From: Salvelinus alpinus
Taxonomy: Eukaryota; Chordata; Actinopteri; Salmoniformes; Salmonidae
DNA length: 64,000 bases
Reading direction: 5' to 3'
Assembly (NCBI RefSeq): GCF_045679555.1
Contig: NC_092094.1
Span: 36,782,430-36,846,429 of the forward strand
The notes beneath the pieces were generated by a model, which was given only the letters and a program-made list of their open reading frames with translations, was not told the DNA's origin and made no database searches. A program made the position numbers and the translations under genes. Shown here piece by piece: positions 36,739 through 51,738 of this stretch; position 1 is the stretch's first letter, and each line of letters opens with the position of its first letter.

Positions 36739-38247
36739 AGGTCTGTGGTGGTGAAGCCTGTAGGTATGAATTTGCTGGCTGTCATATTCGGAGATGTCAG
36801 CAGGAGAAATCGTTAGCTACTTTTCCTGGCTGCTGGGAACCTTCCAAGGGAAAAGAGGGCATGTGATTTCACGCCACAAGATTTTTTTAAATCCATTCAA
36901 CCACAGATCACAGGGTCAGTTCCCATGTTCTCCAGGTAATTAGCATCCATTGTGGGCTGTCATCCGAGAGGGACCAGTGACATTTTCACAGGCTATTCTC
37001 CCCCATTAAAAGTGGATCAAGCTGGGGATTTAGCAGGACCGCCCGGCCCCCATCACCTTTAATGGAATTAGTCTACTTCACAACCAAGGCAACTGATCCT
37101 CAGACAGCTCTGATGGAATTTGAGGCAGGCTATAGTGGGATGGGGACCTTCAGCATCTCTGGTATGGGATTACACCACCGAGGTTATTCTGATATGTGAA
37201 CCACTTATAAAAATGCAGTTCTGTAGAAAATCCCAACTCTTTTCATATATAACAATTACACTGTGTGGGACAGTTTCAAACACCAAAGTACATGAATGCA
37301 AGAGATGTCCTTAGAAAACTGTTTGACCATGACTTACTTTGAGGTAAAATATTTGATCATTGATCAAGAATGTAGCCACTTAGGAAGACAGCTATTTTAC
37401 CAAGAGGGATTGTAAACCACTCACTCATGCTGACAGATCATGACAAGGCCATTCATCTTGTTTTAGCTGAAGATTACATTTCAGATGCTGTTGTTGAAAC
37501 TGATCTTCAGTTGCCACAAATATGTTGATAGCACACTTAAACCACTTTCAGGCCTCAAGTGGTTTATTGTGAAGATGGGTCCATGTCCATCTGTTGTGTA
37601 GAGCTATCGAGGCACCCAGCTACATGGCTCAATGCCAAATGAATGGGAAAGATAAACAATATTTCATCAATTCAGATGCTGCCTATCATTCCCATGCCAT
37701 TTGGGATGGGGCAGTATATAGATGAGAGATGTGGGTCATCTTCGACATTAGAACACTTTTGAAATCATACATTTAGATTAAGGTTTTGCATGTCGTAGCT
37801 TTTATCAACATACTTTAACACAGATTTCCCAACTGTTAATTTTCTGAATGTCAAACATTACAAAAATAAACAAGGGACCCAAGGCTTACACTTCATAATT
37901 AATTTGAAAAGTTTGCCAATGCTACTCCATTAACAGTTAAATCATGATGGATATTAGAATGCCTCACCAGAGCTCATTATATAAAAACAAACAAGACAAA
38001 CAATTAAGCAACCCATAATCGCCTGAACAAAAAGTACTAAATAAGGATATCAGTACATCAGTTAATCTGACTTTAAAAGAACACAGGGAAGATGAGGCCA
38101 ATCGGGGGACGATGCAGATTCAATAAATACAAAAAGTGGACAGACATTTCAATCAAACTCCATTTGGTCAGTGGAAAGAAAAGCTCCTTTGAAGAGTGGA
38201 GGCAAGATCCTGTGGAAAACATTGACTGCGTTTGTAGGCTGCATATT
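36739..38247. other. Region downstream of MBTPS1 without a gene
   Basis: No exon or terminal repeat recognised. It would contain the 3' untranslated region of MBTPS1. Confidence 0.5.
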
Positions 38248-38656
38248 TCAAAGACAAACAACCTGCCTATGAACCTTCATCCAACAGCCACAACTCAAAG
38301 GCAGAAGCACACACGGTCTCAGCATAGTCTTCCAGAGTTCAGGGCCTTGTGTACTTTGGCATAATAGTCTGTGGTGTTGGTGCCAGTTGTTGCTGCTGCT
38401 GCTGAAAGTAAGTTGGACGTTTGACTCTGGGTTTCCATCGTTTGGGCTTGCTTTTGGATTTGGTGAGCTGCACCACAAAGGACAGCACAACCATGGCTCC
38501 CAGGAAGGCAAACATGGGGATGGTCTGGCCCACTTCTGGTTGTAGCGTCCTGGCATTATATCTGGGGAGATGACATGGGTGTCAGGAAGCAGCACATATT
38601 AGCATTGTCAAAATGGACAATGACTAGACAAAAAAAACAGATCTCTTAGATATTCA

Positions 38657-38911
<255 letters not shown>

Positions 38912-40985
38912 TTACGACACTTACTTATCAATATGGAGATTAACAGTTGAGTGTATTCAAAATAATCTCCCCATATGTTTGATAGAAAATGAAAGGAAAT
39001 GTAGGAGATGGAAATGAACAAAGGAATAACACTTCAGGGGGTAGGGACATTGTTACATGGCTTAGAGAATCGGCACACACCTGGGTGCCGTTTCGTTAAG
39101 TGGCTGTGGCTTGGACCATGACAGGTGAGGGAAGGCAGGGAGTGGGCGTGGCTTTGGGTCTCCCAGGTGAGCCTCCAATACCCTTGAATACCGATATAAA
39201 TGATTACCTGGAGGAGGATAGCTACTAAGTGTGTAAAGCTGAAACAAGTGCTGAGCTGGATATGTTTGAAGGCTTTCTCTTACCCTCCAGTCTCTCTGGC
39301 AGGGGGCGGTCGGAGCTAGCAGGAGGAGCCACCCTGCTCTTGGAGTGGGTGAGACTGGGAGGTGTCAAGCTGCAGGAGAGCATCCAGTAGCCAGAAACAA
39401 TCTATGGGACAAACACACACAACGGTCAAAACCACACCAACTGATCATTTAAGATATTGAAAATGTAATGATTTAAACTTAACTGACAGTTTCTCAGATA
39501 TGGTTTTAGATATCTGAAAATGCAGGTGGGGTCTCTACCTTTCTGCCTGTGACTGTCATCTATACAGTGAGTCTCCGTAAAGGGCTATCCGACCTCCCCC
39601 TTCAGACAGTGTTTGGTACATTCCCAGTATGGGAACACCCTCCACAATCGCAGTCTCCTGCTTCAAGACCTCCAGCCCTTAGGAAGAAAAAGAAAGAGGG
39701 GGGGTGAATATGTGAGAAAGACAAGGAGAGAAATATGAGAATATACAGCAACATCTCCATGGTAACAGCTGTCAGGTGGAAGTGGGTGTTTGCAATACCT
39801 TGATCCTTTAGGGTCTTGGAAATCACAATCCCATCTTCTGGAAACTTTGCAATACTGCAGCCTGATGCATAGTACACTGAGGAGACAGACGAGTTTAAAC
39901 ATTACACTAAATAATATAACATTTATTAATCCATCTAACCTTGATTCATTTTCTAGATTTACACACAAATGAGTGGCACAGCGAGTGAATGAGGGTGTGT
40001 GAGCGCGTGTGTGTTCTTACTGTCATGGTCTGCCATGGTGAAGTCTCCCTCAGAGCCCATCACTGAAGGCCATCGCCCATACAGAGATCAGATCATTCAG
40101 AGCTGGCACGTTGGCGCCCCCTGTGTCTGGCATCCACCATTGCCTGAGGAGAACATATTCAACCCATGAGAGGGGATACAAATGAAAGGCCAATTCTAAA
40201 ACAGATGGGTTGGCTGACGTCACAAACGATGTGCACACATCGATGGGGCAGTGTGTTGCTATGATTCTGGATGGTCAGATAGCTAGCAACAATGACAAGA
40301 AGCTGCCATTGGGGGAATCGTAGATGGCTCATTTCAGCTCGTCTCGTTATTGATACCATGTCTTGTTTTGACTGATGTCATGTCTATGCTAATATGCTGG
40401 GCATCGGCACACATTTCAGCAAATAAACGCCTGTTTCAAATAAACGCAGCGTCTAAATTAATTGTTTGAGGTTACCATAGACATAGCTCTGAAGCGAGAA
40501 ATCTGGGGTATATGATAAGGCAGCCTAGTCTTTGCAAGTCAGATCTGCGATGGATTTCTTATGTTTATACTGGTCCTACTAAATCACAATAAAGTGTGGT
40601 AGTCTAACATTTTTATTAAGCAAAAACTGTGTGCATTAAGGAAATGGATGCCTGGTTTAGTTCCTCGGCAGTAGGTGACTCCTGAGATTGACGGCTTTCT
40701 CGCGCCTGATTTTACACCCCATCAGCACTGGCAATCGAACCGGCAACCCTCTGGTTGATGTCCCACTCTAACCTCGAAGCTACCGCCATCCCCTATTGAC
40801 ACAGGCTATGCTGAGGCTTGACGCCCTGTCTGTCCTTTGATGTTTTAATGAGGACTATAGGAGAGAGACTCAGAGAAGATACAAAGTGGTGTTATAATAC
40901 CTACCTGGTGTTTTCATCGTAGAACTTGACCTTCCTCATGACAGAAATGTTGTACCAGTCACTGAAGACGATGAGAGACAGTCCC

Positions 40986-41014
40986 TTAACCAAGCTGTGG
41001 CGAGACATTGATAT
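40986..41014 (+). other. 29-bp microinversion inside an MBTPS1 exon
   Basis: Within exon 40905-41058 the minus-strand frame is open but reads an unfamiliar segment between PEE and GLSL. The plus strand of exactly these bases reads TKLWRDID, which matches the conserved segment expected there. Flipping 29 bases restores a family-like exon, so this is best explained as a local inversion. Confidence 0.85.
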
Positions 41015-41226
41015 CTCCTCTGGAAAGTACTCCTCTTCACTGTCCACCATCAATGTCCCTAAACACACACAGGAAATGTCAGCCCGAGACCAGATACAGA
41101 AAAACATGCTCTGCTATGCATGCGTAGGCACTGGAACTATTGCTGTAAGCAATGACAGCATGATAAGCCATTCATTCATGTGCTGCTCCCCCATATCCCG
41201 CTCTAAAATATGTTAGATCACAGTCA

Positions 41227-41382
<156 letters not shown>

Positions 41383-42296
41383 TCAGACAAAGCCAATATC
41401 AAGACACCAATCACAAAAAAAAGCAATGATTGTAAAGGGGTAAAAGGTCTGGCTTGCTCTTATATGGCACCCTCTATAGGCACGTTTTAAGAGTTGCACT
41501 GCAATGATCCCAAACAGCCTAATCTTCTCTTAAAACTAAACAGTGATACAGAGCTAAATAGTTGCCCAAAGAACTCACCAGTCCAGTGGGTCATTCTTCA
41601 TGCGCAGGTTCTCTCGAGGGAAGTAGCCAGGCGGATAGCGCAGGTTGTGGTACTGGTCCCACAGAACCCTCTTACTACGAAGAGGAGTGGGCACTATCTT
41701 CACCTTGACTGGCAATTTAACCGTAGAGGTCATCTCCCCATCCACCTCAGACTGAGGAATTAAACAACAATGAGGGTCAGAACATTGAACCATTGACCCA
41801 GGATACAGCAAGCTACTTTGCTAGTAGGTAGCTTGCTAACTCTTATCCTAACAGTAGTATCTAAATATTGTGCTCTCTGGTTATAAATCTACATTAGAGA
41901 ATGGCAGTATGAGATTACAGAAATAACATAAAAGTGAATGGTGAGATATGGTAACTACGCGAAACATATCCTGGTTATTACTCACATTATTCCCAACAGG
42001 CGAAGACACGGTCACCATCACATGACCCTGGGCAATCCCCTCCCATGATGCAGATTTCTTGGCGACAGAGATGGAGACTGCCAGGTATCCAGCCCAGGGT
42101 CAGAGGACTGGCGAATAGGAGACTGCCACATCAATGTGGTCACCATTCTGTGATAGGTAAGGCTGCCAGATGGGCTGGAGAGCACAAGAAAGGAAAATGT
42201 CAACAAACGGGAGGATGACACACAAAAAATAAATAAACACAGCATGTCAGATCAATTTATATTATTTATGTTTTGACATGAGACCTAAAGCCTTCA

Positions 42297-42488
<192 letters not shown>

Positions 42489-42541
42489 TCAGAGTTATGA
42501 AAGAGGACCGCTGGACATTGCTAGAACCTTTCAAGTAGTTA

Positions 42542-43822
<1,281 letters not shown>

Positions 43823-44065
43823 CTCACCAGTGGGGTCACAGCGCCTGCCACCACAGGTGATGCTACGCTGGTTCCTGAGAGAGAGCGGCAGCCCTCCTTC
43901 ATCCCTGAGCCCCTCACCCCAGAGCCATAGGTCACAATGTCAGGCTTCACTCTGCCATACCCCCCAGGCAGCTCCTAAAACAGCAGGCAGAGAGAATCAT
44001 GTTGAATAAAGAGTATAGGGGAAAGAGAGAACATGGGAGAAAGAGACACTTGCAGCGAAGCCGCT

Positions 44066-44275
44066 CAACATTTACATTAAGTCATCTAACAGACTCCCAT
44101 CCAGAGCGACCCACAGAAGCAACGCCCTGCTTAAGGGCACGTCAACAAATCTCCCACAAGGTCAAAAACCTTCCTCAAGCTCCCAACCGCCAGGCCACCA
44201 GCCCTCCAAGATCCCCCCCACAGTTCCCTGAGAGCTGCCCCTCAACCATCTGAGACCCCCCCGAAAACAAAATCA
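44066..44275. repeat. Fish-wide interspersed repeat, longer copy
   Basis: ACATTTACATTAAGTCATCT and CCAGAGCGACCCACAGAAGC correspond to the repeat at 409-490, with more of its right part. It lies in an MBTPS1 intron. Confidence 0.6.
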
Positions 44276-44639
44276 TAATAAAATTAAAATAATTCCATTC
44301 TCCATATGTGCACGTTTGAATGCATGTGTACACGCGTACAAACACTTGCGCGGCATCAGCCTCAGGCAAACAGGCATTAGATTAGTGTCATTCAAACTTT
44401 TTTTTTTCATACATTTTTTTTTTTTTACTTATCTTTGACCGTCATTCTAACTCCACTCCCACTTGTCTCCAAATCCACATCCCAACCCTCAGCTTCCCTC
44501 AGCCCATCCCACCAATCTCTGCTGGCCACCCTCTTCAGATTTTCATACATCTTTCAACTATGCTGTGATGTTTAACATACAATTTGAATCTATTGAATAG
44601 TATCCACAGATTGCGAGTTGAAGATAAATACTTTTACTT

Positions 44640-45063
44640 AGACCGCAGCAGTCTAAGTTACTGCAGACCCGGGTTCGATCCCAGGCTGTGTCACAGCTGG
44701 CCGTGCCTGGGAGACCCATGAGGCAGTGCACAATTGGCCCAGCGTCATCCGGGTTAGGGGAGGGTTTGGCCGACCGGGATGTCCTTGTCCCATCACGCTC
44801 TAGCGACTCCTTTTAGCGGGCCAGGCGCATGCACGCTGAACTCGGTCACCAGTTGTACGGTGTTTCCTCGGCTACGGCTGGCTTCTGGGTTAAGTGAGCA
44901 CTGTGTCAAGAAGCAGTGCAGCTTGGTAGGGTTGTGTTTCGGAGGACGCCTGGCTTTCGACCTTCACCTCTCCCGAGTCCGTGCGGGAGCTGCAGCAATG
45001 GGACAAGACTAACTACCAATTGGATATCACGAAATTGGGGAGAAAAAAGGAGTAAAATTAAAT
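44640..45063 (+). repeat. tRNA-derived SINE (long form)
   Basis: A tRNA-like head with a B box (GGGTTCGATCCCAGG) is followed by a long conserved body and the tail AAATTGGGGAGAAAAAAGG. It lies inside a LINE fragment in an MBTPS1 intron. Confidence 0.82.
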
Positions 45064-46170
45064 AGAGTATTAGTATATTGGTATTTGACTGACCAGGTCT
45101 CTCCAGATCTCACAACAAAGCTATTTCTAGGGTCAATTACCAATACAGACCAGAAACAGTCTACCTGAGGGCAAGACCATAACAAATCTATTGATTCTGT
45201 ATCCTCACAACAAAATCTGCCGAGCTGCGATGATATGCCCCAAATGTTCAACATTTTGTTGGTAGCAAGAATTCTGTACAATCATTTTAGCTGAAAAGCA
45301 CAGTCTTGAATCTTACGTTGTTTTATACATCAACTCATACATCCTGTATCATGGAATATCTACATCAAAAATCTCTTCCCAACTATTTCGCAATCTGTAT
45401 GGCACAGCTGTCAACATCCTGGTCCTCAAATGAAACTGGTATACTTTCCTATTTTTATTCCTCTGCCAGTTTTGATCCTTTATATTGGGCAGACCAGTTT
45501 CCTTCTAGGTAATGCTGTCATCAATTGGTTGTAATCTTAAGCAGACCATCCCATACAATTCTGTTAACTCCATGAAAGACATAACTCCCCATCCCAATAT
45601 CTTTTTATTTTATTTTTATAAATAGCTTTTAAAACATATTTTCCATAAATAGAGCTCTTTTATCAACCAGCACATTTGAGTTCAACCAAACATTTGTTGT
45701 AATATTTGTTCTATCTTTTCAGGGGGATGAAATTGAAACCAGCTCTGCAATGCTTGTTTGAAAAAGGTTTAATTTTCAATTAATCGAAAATGAGACATAG
45801 CAATCTGCACAAAGGCATGAAGGCAATTTGTAAACAATGGATGAGCTTTTCTTAGTAATCTACTTGAGAACCATTTAGGCTTCATTTAAAACTTTTGTAT
45901 AAGTTAAACTTTAATATTAAGGTTTAGTGCTTTTTATATTTAATAATCTTAACCCACCCAGTTCATATTCATTATATAGATGGGCACGCTTTATCTTGTT
46001 TGGTTTAGCGTCCCAGACAAAGCAAAATATTTTTTGCTCATATTATTTGAAAAACGAATGATCAGGAGTAGGCAGCGCCGTAAGTAAACTGAGATATGAC
46101 AATGTTTGCATTCCTCATTTATATGTCCCACAAAAAAAAGGTTAGGGAGTGCCATATGCTGCCATACGGT
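45064..46170 (-). mobile_element. L1-like LINE ORF2 3' fragment
   Basis: The minus strand translates in pieces as an L1-type ORF2 C-terminal region. NEYELGGLRLLNIKS lies near 45925-45975, and RFCCEDTESIDLLWSCP, the terminal zinc-finger-like segment, near 45160-45215. Stops and shifts separate the pieces. It lies in the MBTPS1 intron between exons 43823-43974 and 46356-46458, in the same orientation as the gene. Confidence 0.8.
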
Positions 46171-46283
46171 CTGAACACGTCCAATTACTCTATCTCAGTG
46201 TTTTCTTATGGCTGAGAGTCAGAGACGCAGGGTTAGATGTCTAGTGTGGAACTGATAATAGGTAGGCTGGGGAACAGAGTTCA

Positions 46284-46499
<216 letters not shown>

Positions 46500-46718
46500 T
46501 TACATCTTGGCTTTCCTTTAAACTAATCTGTATCTTGTAATAATCAATGCTACGCCCTTTTGACCACCACACCTCCTCTAGGTGTGAGAACACACCCATA
46601 TAGTGGTCCATCGTTCCCAATGGCAGAGACCATGATCACTCTGTTAGCAGTCAGCTCCCAAACCTGGCACACACAAACACACATTTTCAGCAAAATAAAC
46701 TTTTAGGAAAGTAAATCA

Positions 46719-47072
<354 letters not shown>

Positions 47073-47574
47073 TTAGTACCCATGATCCTACCATTATCAA
47101 GTGTCTTTTCATTGGTCCAGTTGGTTCTCTCCTTCACGTTTTTAAAATGTGGATGTTTTTCGATGAGTCCTGTGTCAAAAACAGCCACCTTCACTTCGGA
47201 ATCTACACAGAGAATACGGACAGTTAGAATAAACCAGCAAATAAATGTACACAAACTACAACATGTACACAAGACACGTTAATGTAAACGACCACAAACA
47301 CACCCATTCAACTGTTTACACACAACCTGTTATTAACCAGACAGACACAGTGCCCCCTGCTGTCTGTCCTCACCGGTGTGTCCCATCTGCCAGAGGACAT
47401 CAGCCTGGGCCACGTGTCGGGGGATGGCTCTCAGTAGCCTCCGGCTGGAGTGGCGGCCCGTGGCATGCCAGAAGCCCGAGGCCAGAGACAGGCTAGTCCG
47501 ACGCAGCAGCCGGGACGACTGCCACTTCTGGGTCCAGCGGGTGTCGTTATTGCAGGGTTCCCCGGGGTCCGGCG

Positions 47575-48943
47575 CTTACGGGCAGGGATGACAAGAGAGG
47601 AAAACGTCAAGAACAACCGTTGCTGAAATAGCCAGGAGTGAAAAACAAACATTCAGTCATACATTGGTAGTGTGCGCACAATATTGAGAGAAATTCATAG
47701 CTCCCCAATGTGATATGAAATCTCTCTATTCTGCATACAGTGAAGTAACCTCTTTCGTTCTCATTTAAAATAATCTGCATGTTAACGAGCTACTGAATTG
47801 AGTTAATCATGAAGAATACATGAGCTCATTGAACTTGACTGGGTTCCAAATGAAACAGCACTCTGTGACCAGACCATTACAATATTCAGAGACAAGATAT
47901 AGGAGATGGTGGTGGGTGACTAACAAGCACCACTGACCTAATCATGTGAAATGGCCCTATTGCAGTAACAGTCTTCAGTGACACTGACAGAGCTGCTGAT
48001 GTCTCCACTATGAAGTGTAATTATTTTACACTCTATTCTCCTAGTCACTCCAACAGATGATGATACCGCCACTGCCTGCTCATAAGTATTACCATCTCTA
48101 AATGGATCCAGGAGGTCAACCTGTGGAGATAACTTTAGTCTGATTAATATCAATGGAATAAAACATCACTGAAAACTATGAAATGGTTCATCAACTCGCA
48201 TCACGCAAGGAGAGCACTGTGATTTTAAGTGCACTCCTCTTTCATCAAGTTCATTTTAAATGTCCCCTTTCAATTAAATCATGTTTAAATTGGTGGCAGT
48301 TAGTGGTACTGGTGTTGGTTTGTAGTGCAGCATGGTCATTGTGGTGGTGAGTGATTCCTGCACTACAGATGCAGACTAGGTGGTGGGAGGAGGACGACCA
48401 TTTAGGGCTCTGGGGTGGAGGGGGCTCCAATGTGCCCAGACACAGCACTCTCATTCCAACCCAGGTCCTGAGAGGAGTTTCTACCAACCCCCGGGCACAC
48501 ACAGTGCTCTGGAGCTGCATGATATATGATCCCTGCTAAACGTCTAACACGTCCAAACACAGTGACAGAACAGAGCACTGAAACTGCCTGGAGCACTGAA
48601 ACAAAAGCACACTGACCAAACTAAAGCTACTGTGTAGCAGAGATAAAATAAGCACCAATTTACCTCTGACTGAAAGGAGTCTGTGTGTATGGGAGCAGTT
48701 TGGTGAGTGGACATGTGAGATCAAACAGTTTCATGGCACGGTTTCAAGCGAGGGACAATAACATGGTGAGTTTACCAGGGGGAAAGACTTGGGGGGGTGA
48801 TCAAACACAGAAAAACATGACCGGAGGGCAGCTATACGACTTGACACACATGTGGGATATGGGGACAGTCCATATGACAAAGCGTAAAGTATGTGGATCA
48901 GTTAAAACAAGAAAAGCAGGGCTGAGTGGAGATGGAGACTCAC
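47575..48943. other. MBTPS1 intron, no other gene seen
   Basis: Several short ORFs on both strands; none has a recognised motif or splice context. Confidence 0.5.
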
Positions 48944-49639
48944 AGTCAGGCATATACTTGAGTGTGCTCCAGCTGGGGCGTAACCCTCTTTATGTAGGGG
49001 TGGTCCTCCAGGGTGAGCAGGCTGCTGTGAGAGGCCTGGCAGATCTGCACCACTTCAAAGTCACTGGGGAAGTCACTGGCTGGGTTCTCCCGGAGCACGA
49101 TGCCCCAGTCCAGGGCCTCGGCGCTCCGCAGAGCACTACTGATGAAGTGACTGATTCTCTTGTTTCTAGAAGAAAAAAAATGCCCAGTTACATCTCTGGG
49201 CTGGTACAGGACACAATAGTGCAGCATTATACTAGCAGTTCCTCTGCTATCACTTAATTGCAATAGGGAAATATAAAGCCCTTACGTTTGACTGACAAAC
49301 AACTTTAATAACATCTAACTAGACTACACAGTTCTTGAGAATTAACACTAACCATTGAGCAAAAGCAAATAACCAAAACAGTGAAATAAAAGTCCATAAG
49401 AACAGCAATGGATGACAAAAGGAGGCCTAGAATCAAATCATACTGAATAACTTTGTTAGCTACATTGTGCCATTGTCAGTGTACAATTGCAAAGACCCCT
49501 TAGGTGTGGTACCAATGCAGCTTAATTGTCATGAATTTAGTACGAATGTGTTGGCAGAGACAAAACTACAAGCCAATTCTTTATTGACTCTGTAGAAGGC
49601 CCGTCACATGATCTGGACCGCTTAGCCCGACCACTCTGT

Positions 49640-49821
49640 CATGATTTTTATTTTTTTTATTTTTTTACCGTTATTTTACCAGGTAAGTTGACTGAGAACA
49701 CGTTCTCATTTGCAGCAACGACCTGGGGAATAGTTACAGGGGAGAGGAGGGGGATGAATGAGCCAATTGTAAACTGGGGATTATTAGGTGACCGTGATGG
49801 TTGAGGGCCAGATTGGGAATT

Positions 49822-49855
<34 letters not shown>

Positions 49856-50145
49856 ACGATAAGTGCCATGGGATCTTTAATGACCTCAGAGAGTCAGGAC
49901 ACCCGTTTAACGTCCCATCCGAAAGACGGCACCCTACACAGAGCAGTGTCCCCAAACACTGCCCTGGGGCATTGGGATCTTTGTTTAGACCAGAGGAAAG
50001 AGTGCCTCCTACTGGCCCTCCAACACCACTTCCAGCAGCACCTGGTCTCCCATCCAGGGACTGACCAGGACCAACCCTGCTTAGCTTCAGAAGCAAGCCA
50101 GCAGTGGTATGCAGGGTGGTATGCTGCTGATGATGACCCCTCGTC
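49640..50145 (-). repeat. 5S rRNA-derived SINE (SINE3 type)
   Basis: Read on the minus strand, the head near 50140-50045 contains CTGAAGCTAAGCAGGGTTGG and CTGGATGGGAGACCAGGTGC. These are the internal promoter region of 5S rRNA. A long unique body and a T/A-rich end near 49640 follow. It lies in an MBTPS1 intron in the gene's orientation. Confidence 0.85.
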
Positions 50146-50825
50146 CTGCTTCACAATGCACTGCTCTCACTGGGTCATTAGGAATTCATTGAAAAATAGG
50201 GCTGCGGAATATAAATACCATGTTATATTCTGGCATGGTGTTCAGCCAGCAGGACTGCACAGACATGCATCCCAGACAGACTACTCTGACTGGAGCACTG
50301 GGCATTTAAGAGGAAGGAGGGTGGTATGTACGCTCTGGGACAAAAGCCAATGAATACTCCATCGAACAATGAAGGATCCAACAACAGCTTAGCTAAAGCC
50401 CTCAAACTCAACTCTGGCCGTGTCTAGACTTGACAGTTCATGCAGCTTTAGTATTCTGACCATGGAATTCCGAACGTGTCATGCATCTACACCTACATTT
50501 AAATGCGTCTACAGGCGTTATATTCAAATAGCAGCATGCATTCTACAAACGGTGGAATAGGCGAAATTTGACAATACCACAACAACTGATGGCAGTAGCT
50601 AACCTCTGTAGCTAGCCAGCATGCAAGCAAGGCTAAAGGGATTGCAAACAGGTTAGCATAACTCTAGCCAAACAATCTTTTCCTAAATATTAGCTAGAAG
50701 GCTAGCATTTATGAGTCCAGCAAACACGTTCCTTACACGCTAGGAAAATATTTCCTCCAAAGTTATAATTAAAAGGTGCCTCTTGGTCCCAAAACACACG
50801 TTTGAGACATGTGGGAGTAGTGCTG

Positions 50826-50982
50826 ATGATGTCGCCCACTGTACGAGCTTTCGGTAGCCTGATTGCGTCCGTACTAAGGAGAAATCTGCACAGCTCTGTA
50901 CACAATCCGACCACAAATCGACTTGTGCGTCTAAACCAGTCTTTTCAATGCGATCTTCGTTTTCTGATTGAAGAAGTCACAT
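50826..50982 (+). other. Possible first exon of an unidentified gene
   Basis: A frame from ATG 50826 (or 50829) runs to a good donor, ACAT then GTAAGT, at 50983. The predicted start, MSPTVRAFGSLIASVLRRNL, is basic and amphipathic like a mitochondrial targeting peptide. I do not recognise the protein and found no second exon. It lies inside the MBTPS1 intron on the opposite strand. It may be chance. Confidence 0.2.
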
Positions 50983-51738
50983 GTAAGTGTCAAGTGTAAA
51001 CATGACCTCCGGAACTCGGAGCCAGTTCCACTGCTTTTTTTTATTTATTCCCCTCTAACCAGGAACTGATTTAGTGGATGCAATTAATTATCAGGTAAAA
51101 CCAGCAGGCTCCGGACGTTGTAGGGTAAGAGTTGAATAACCCTGGCCTAAAGTCTGCCAAGCCATGTGGGAACCTCCAGCCAGATAGAGTAGAGAAGCAT
51201 GGCAGTGATAGTCCTGCCAAGTGCACGTTGTGTTATCGGTCTGTGGCCAATGAGTGACAATTCATTGAACAAACACCATAAAACAGAAAGATAAACTTGA
51301 CTTACGTGTCATAAATGGCAATCACCGTAAAGAGAATGTGGCCTGAATATATCTCACAAACATGATTTGGCTTTGACCCAAATAATGACAAGACAAGGTG
51401 TTGTTAGGGAATGGTGAGTATGGACTAAGGACCTTGTATGTCACTCAAGATGTTTCAGAAGTTCCATAGTAGTAGCCAAGAGGCAGCCCTCAGTATTAGC
51501 TTCCTGGCATTGGTGTTCTAGTATGTAAACTACAGTAACATAGCTTACCATGTTCGACTACTTTGGTGGAAAAATTCAGTTTTACAGTGAGACTTGAGCA
51601 GTTGGAACTGTGGGTCTCATCAGGGTTGGAAGAGTAGATGAAGGATGCAGCCTCATCCCCTTCCTCTATCCCAACTAGAATGAACCTGCCACATAGCAGA
51701 ATCACTAGTATGGAGAAACATATAGGCACCAGGGTCAT

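Noticed and set aside
44640-44700. Possible free tRNA gene
   Set aside because: The B box belongs to a SINE head; the body and tail that follow show it is not an independent tRNA gene.
48685-49257. 190-residue plus-strand ORF
   Set aside because: It overlaps an MBTPS1 exon in antisense; no motif or codon pattern of its own.
50045-50140. Possible 5S rRNA gene
   Set aside because: Only the internal promoter part resembles 5S; the rest is SINE body, so it is a 5S-derived repeat.
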